From: Orientallactaga sibirica
Lineage: Eukaryota; Chordata; Mammalia; Rodentia; Dipodidae
DNA length: 64,000 nt
Direction of reading: 5' to 3'
Assembly: GCA_036365145.1 (NCBI GenBank)
Contig: JAEOAD010000013.1
Location: forward strand, 43,589,001 to 43,653,000
The position numbers and the translations under genes are program-made. Of this stretch, positions 59,111 through 64,000 are shown one piece after another. The notes beneath the pieces are model-generated. The model ran no database searches. It saw nothing but the letters and a program-made list of their open reading frames with translations, and was not told the origin of the DNA. Every line of letters begins with the position of its first letter. Positions within the stretch are counted from its first letter, which is position 1.

Positions 59111-60035
59111 GGCTGTGTGTGGTGGCACACACCTTTAATCCCGGCACTTGGACGACAGGGGTAGGAGGATCGTTGTGAGTTCGAGGCCACCCTGAGACTA
59201 GTGAATTCCAGGTCAGCCTGAGCTAGAGTCAGACTCTATCTCAGAACGCCCTCCCCGCCCCCCCCCCAAAAAAAAGTATTAAGGAGAGATTTGGTTGCAA
59301 TGTGGACAAGTGCCATTCTTCAAATCACAATGGTCTGTGAGTCTGTAGATTGGGGTAGAGTGAGACCTTACCTTGAAAAAACAAAACAAAACAAATTCCA
59401 GGCATGGTGGCCAGCATGGGCTAGAGGGAGACCCTTCCTCAAAAAAAAAACCCAAACAAAATAAAACAAAATTCCTTTTAATCCAGGTGCAGTGACATAT
59501 GCCTTTAATTCCAACAGGTAAGAGGATCGCAGAGAGTTTGAGGCCTGGGCAAGAGTGAGGACCTACCTTGAAAATAACAACAACAAAAAAAACTTCTTTC
59601 AGGCTGGGGAAATGCCTCAGCAGTTAGACACTAGCTTGCAAAACCTGTTGGCCCTGGTTCCATTCCCTAGTGCCCATGTAAAGCCAGATGTGCAAAATGG
59701 CACGTGTCTGGAGTTCATATGCAATGGCAGGAGGCCCTGATGTGCTCCCCCACTCTGTCTGAAAGGTATTTAATTTTAAAATTCCTTGCTTAGAACCTGG
59801 ATTTCATAGCAAAGAATGATTTAGAAGGCTGCTGGAGAACTAATTGAACAGAGAGAAACGGTCACGCACTCACAGTCCCTTGAACTCCCTTGCACTTTGG
59901 AGGCTGACCTTGATTTCACAATGTAATCTCAGGCTGGCCTCGAACTCAGCCATCCTCCCATGAGTCCAGACTCTGAGTCCAGACTACATAGTGAATTCCA
60001 GGTCAGCCTGGGCTAGAGCAACCCTACCTAGAAGG
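59111..60035. repeat. B1 pieces and a Dip-like SINE
   Basis: B1(+) 59111-59270; B1(+) fragments 59350-59395, 59397-59450 and 59480-59580; Dip-like(+) 59601-59750; B1(-) 59898-59962 followed at once by B1(+) 59965-60035, an inverted pair. Confidence 0.8.
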
Positions 60036-60281
60036 AATTTTTAAGAAGCTTTTTAGCTAAAAGTTAACTTCTTAGGCTTGAATTTGTATTTCAAGAGTCA
60101 AAAATAATCATACATTTATTGGGTTGTGAGATGGAAAAGTTGTTTTTAGTCTGGGACTCAGCATCTTCCCTGGGTGGTCCTTAGCCTTAAACTTTCTGGG
60201 TCCACAAATCAAAGTTTTTTTCATTTATTCAGCAACCAAACTGTGTTGCAATGATTCATGACTCACAGAAAGCTGGTTGGT

Positions 60282-60725
60282 AGGGCTAGAAAGCTGGCTT
60301 AGTGGTTAAGGTGCCTGCCTCCCAAGCCTAAGAACACCGGTTCCAATCTCCAGGTCCCTCATTTAGCCAGACACAAAAAGTGATGCAAGGGCACAATGCT
60401 GCACTTTCCCACAAGGGGGCGCATGCATCTGGAGTTCGTTTACAGCAGCTGGCTGCTGGCTCGCCCATTCTCTCTATCTCTATCTCTCTCAAATAAAAAA
60501 AAGAAAGAGGGCTGGAGAGATGGCTTAGTGGTTAAGGCATTTGACTACAAAGCCAAAGGATCCTGGTTCGCTTCTCCAGGACTCACATAAGCCAGATGCA
60601 CAAGGGGGTGCATGCATCTGGAGGTCATTTACAGTGGCTTGATGCCCTGGCATGCCCATTCTCTCTCTCTGCCTCTTTCTCTCAAATAAATAAATAAAAT
60701 ATATTTTAAAAAAAGAAAAGAAAAA
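60282..60725 (+). repeat. Long-form and ordinary Dip-like SINE
   Basis: Long form 60282-60495 (AAAAAGTGATGCAAGGGCAC, CCCACAAGGGGGCGC); ordinary form 60506-60700 with an A-rich tail to 60736. Confidence 0.9.
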
Positions 60726-60736
60726 AAGAAAGAAAG

Positions 60737-61266
60737 CGAGTTGGTACTCCAGAATTCGATCTCCTTAATTTACAGTGGAATACACACTCCTGAAAACTTG
60801 AAGTGTGTGTTATCCCCCTTGAAGGTAAACCCAGTTGAGAAAATCATATTTAGACAGGTACTATAAGTAAATGTGGAATCAGAGCAAAGGGATTTCAATA
60901 GCTCATGAGCTCTCCAACAGCTGTGACAGATTATTCTTCTTCATTAAAAAAACAGACTTTCCAAGTGACTTGAAGTCAGAAGCCTTGGGCTTGTATAGAA
61001 CTCTGGAAGCATCTTCAGCAGCTCTGGGGTTCACTTTCTTCCACTGTGTTAAAAGTAGAATCATAAATATGTGTGAAAATGCTTTGAAAATCCTGGTGTT
61101 CTGCACCCATGCTGGTTATTAGTCCAATTCTGATAAGTTCCCTGAGTGTCCTTGTACCCTTACCTTCATTCACCTCCCCCACTTCTTGGGGTCAGACTGC
61201 CTGCATTTCTCATATGTTGGCTATTTGACTCCTGTTGACTGTGTTTTCTTTTTGATTATTTGTTTT
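60737..61266. other. Unique intron sequence
   Basis: A + strand open frame of 83 codons at 60871-61122 has no recognised domain. Confidence 0.5.
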
Positions 61267-61902
61267 GTTTTGTTTTCAAGGTAGGGTCTCACTCTAGTTC
61301 AGGCTGACCTGGAATTCACTATATAGTCTCAGGGTGGCCTCGAACTGTCTGGGATCCTCCTACCTCTGACTCCCAAGTGCTGGGATTAAAGGCGTGCGCC
61401 ACCACGCCTGGCTGATTTTTTTTTTTTTTCGAGGTAGGGTCTCACTGTAGCTCAGGCTGACCTGGAATTAACTATGTAGTCTCAGGGTGGCCTTGAACTC
61501 ACGGCGATCCTCCCACCTCTGCCTCCCGAGTGCTGGGATTAAAGGCGTGCGCCACCACGCCCTGGCCAATCATATCCTTTTTGATTAGCCCTCCCCCCAC
61601 CTTTCCTTTACTCAGTCTTTTCCCCTGACCTTACTTAGGCCTTTCCACCCTCAATAATCTGTTTTTCTACTTTTTGCTGTGTTTTCTTGTGTAAAACGGG
61701 GAAGATGACTCCCCTTATTGTGTTGTTGAGGATTAATTTTTTTGTGGTGGCGGGGGGCTGAGGTAGGGTCTCACTCTAGCCCAGGCTGACCTGAAATTCA
61801 CTATGTAGTCTCAGGGTTGCCTTGAAACCATGGCGATCCTCCTGCCTCTGCCCCCGCCTCCCAAGTGCTGGGATTGAAGGCATGCGCCACCACGCCAGGC
61901 TT
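61267..61902 (-). repeat. Three B1 and an L1 scrap
   Basis: B1(-) 61267-61414; B1(-) 61417-61567; L1(-) fragment 61568-61670 (CTTTCCTTTACTCAGTCTTT, as at 48950); B1(-) 61740-61902. Confidence 0.85.
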
Positions 61903-61979
61903 GAGATTTAAATTTTCGTTGAATCACAATTGGAATCCTCCCTGGCATGTAGTAAAGTATCAACCATGCTGTTATGATT

Positions 61980-62352
61980 TCACTACTTTGAACCTTTTTT
62001 TAATTTTTTGCATGTGTAGTATGTGGTGTATGTGTTGGGGGTGCAGTTGAATGCACAGGCATGTGCAGATGCATGTGCTGTGTGCATTCGGAGGCCAGAG
62101 GAGAATGTTATGTGCCCTTCTTTATCACCCATCCACATACTTCCTTGAGATGGAGTCTCTCTTTCTGAGTGCAGAGCTGCAGGCTTTTGAGAACCCTAGC
62201 AATTCTCTGGTTTTCTGCAGGACTAGAGTTACAGATGTGTTTGTGACCATGCCTAGCTATTTATGTGGGTCTTGGGAAATCACATCCCCATGATCTCAGG
62301 CCCTCATGCTTGTGGCAAGCACTCTCACCCACTCAGCCATATCCCCAGCCCC
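61980..62352 (-). repeat. B3-like composite SINE
   Basis: TG-rich start, GGAGGCCAGAGGAGAATG, B1-like middle (GGACTAGAGTTACAGATGTG) and a tRNA-type end CCACTCAGCCATATCCCCAG. Confidence 0.65.
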
Positions 62353-63905
62353 TCGGATCTGTTATCATGAGCCGCTTCACTCTCATCAGCAAACTCTGCA
62401 GTCTCATTGCAGAGTTATGAAAAAACATTTAGAAAGCTGTTCCTGGTATGTATAGCATGTAGCTTTGGCTTGGGGCTTTCTTTAGCCTTTTTGCCTAGAC
62501 AAGCTGTAAGAACTTATTTTTGGGAGTCTGTAGGCCTTAACCATAGCCATCTTAGTATTATTAGGACATTTTCATTTGCCAGCGTGTTATTGACTTAGGA
62601 ACTGGAGTGCAACTGAAATGTAAATCAGGAAATTGATATTTGTACTTCCGAGGCAAAATTAATATATATCATTATTTTACTAATAGCAACTGTGAATTGT
62701 TTTCAAAGGCCTGGTGGCTTTGAAAGAAATTTGAGCTCCAATATTAAAGGCCTCTTAAAGTTTTAGTTTTATATTTGAACTGCAAAGAGCCCAGCTGTTT
62801 ATGGCTGACTGCCGTTAGATCCTCATTCCACCACCCCCAGTGGCTAATTCAGAAAAAGCCTCCCTGAGCAGACCTCAGGAGGGTGACAGGTCACCTTTGT
62901 TTTGAAGAGAACAGGGCATGTGATGATGGGCTTCCTGTCTCCTGAATGCATGGCCTTGCTCCTCTGCAGAGGGGGAAGGAGGGTGCACCGGCTGCTGTGA
63001 GCTGGCGGCGTCTGTTTTTCTCACTGGCTGCATGTCGACATTGGCAAGTACTGTCCCAACCCGCTGCCACAGATGTGAGAGCTTGTCCTGCTCTTGGTTT
63101 AGCAGAGAACAACCACAGTGTTCAAGTCCTTCTGAGGCCCTGGGACAACTGGAAAAGGAGCTTGTGGGGTCTGTAGCTCCAGGGGGATTTGGAAAGGAGT
63201 CTGAAAGACCTGTTGAGACAGCCACTCTAGACTAGTTGTGCAGCTCTTAACAACTGTAGTTGTGTGAAAGGGAACAAACTTTTATTAAATGCTTTTTATG
63301 ATCCAGGCTATGTGCCTAATATACACACTTTAATCTGATCATCACAACATTCGTCTAGACCAATGCGCTATGGAATAGGTGTTGTTTTACCCTTTTTACA
63401 CATGGAGCCCAGCCCTGAGGCTCAGAAAGCTGAAGGGACTTGCCCAGGAAGATCCAGCTAGTGAGGGCTGGCCCAAGGCCTCCCAGGTACCAAAGCTGCC
63501 TGCGTGCTTTCCACTGAACATCAGATGGAAGTAGCATCATAAGGGGGCAAGCATTGCTGGAGCATCCTTAGTCCTTCGGCCCATCCCAGCAACTACAGTT
63601 CATTCATGTAGGCCATCCCAAAGGGGAATGTGAAGGGTCTTGTCACTAAGAGGCTTGCACCCCAGAATCTCTTCCCTTCAGCAACCAGACCTCTTTACCA
63701 TGTTTTGTTTTCACAGTTCAAGAATCATGAATGTGTCCATGCCCTTGAAATTTTATGACTCCTTTAAAGCTAGTCCCTTCCTTGCTCCTCCCTCCCATCT
63801 GTTCAGGGAATGTGAGGGTGAATGAGACCTACCACAGGCCCAAGGCATGGGAGCTTTGAGGGGTCCTTCTGCCCTAGGTAGAACTTGTAGCTTTTTACTC
63901 CCCCT
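62353..63905. other. SINE-free island
   Basis: 1.55 kb, unique except the MIR at 63270-63485. Open frames at 62875-63225 overlap on both strands without recognised domains. No YPEL2 exon found. Confidence 0.55.
63270..63485 (-). repeat. MIR
   Basis: TTATTAAATGCTTTTTATGA, then ATCTGATCATCACAACA, TTTTACACATGGAGCCCAG, GACTTGCCCAGGAAGATCCA: an antisense MIR in correct order, moderately diverged. Confidence 0.6.
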
Positions 63906-63909
63906 TAGA

Positions 63910-64000
63910 GGTACAGGGTTTTTCTATGTAGTGCTCTCTGGCCTGGTACTTGCTATACAGACAAGGCTGGCCTTGACCTTGTGACAATTCTCCTGCCTCT
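63910..64000 (-). repeat. Old B1, cut by window end
   Basis: GGGTTTTTCTATGTAGTGCT to ACAATTCTCCTGCCTCT, diverged. Confidence 0.6.

Noticed and set aside
1..64000. CRISPR array, operon or prokaryotic mobile system
   Set aside because: Repeats are dispersed SINEs and L1 with target-site duplications and splice-bounded coding sequence, so the DNA is mammalian.

Overview
This is a eukaryotic (rodent) nuclear window, nearly all intronic and very rich in SINEs. Two young families dominate. One is a 7SL-derived B1-like monomer, mostly seen in antisense. The other is a tRNA-derived SINE with A and B boxes, a body ending in a T/C-rich stretch, and an AATAAA-type tail. I call it 'Dip-like' because its B2-like head with a distinct body matches what I remember of dipodoid (jerboa-group) rodents. 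Rodent is firm (B1, ID and B3-like SINEs, rodent-type L1 3' ends); a jerboa or close relative is an inference.

The only functional coding sequence I can defend is one exon at 28001-28314 on the + strand. It encodes the first 39 residues of a Yippee-like protein, and its residues fit YPEL2 best. Everything left of it reads as the upstream intron (no CpG island or exon 1 seen), and everything right as the next intron. I looked for the remaining exons (the FQGSQGRAYLF and CENCKTTLGW segments) in 28.3-64 kb and did not find them. A broken retrocopy of RPL31 lies on the minus strand at 5.75-6.09 kb. An unidentified 80-codon open segment at 53.19-53.43 kb looks more like coding sequence than its surroundings.

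Layout: 1-4.75 kb is a near-identical 2.5-kb tandem duplication cut by the window edge. 5-8.5 kb has mixed old repeats and the RPL31 retrocopy. 8.7-24.4 kb is almost solid SINE and L1 with nested insertions. 24.4-32 kb is SINE-poorer and holds the YPEL2 exon. 32-44.3 kb is SINE blocks plus two antisense L1 3' ends. 44.4-47.9 and 49.5-51.6 kb are unique islands. 52.8-55.4 kb is a scrambled, partly tripled segment that looks like an assembly fault. 55.4-62.3 kb is SINE-dense again, and 62.35-63.9 kb is another unique island.

Repeats show a strong strand bias: by my hand count roughly 85 B1 minus to 22 plus, 46 Dip-like minus to 16 plus, and every L1 3' end minus, i.e. antisense to YPEL2. I saw no previously undescribed biological system. 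The items most worth a second look are the two duplicated regions, the 53.2-kb open segment, the long Dip-like subfamily and the repeat strand bias. Repeat boundaries were read by eye and are good to about 10 bases.
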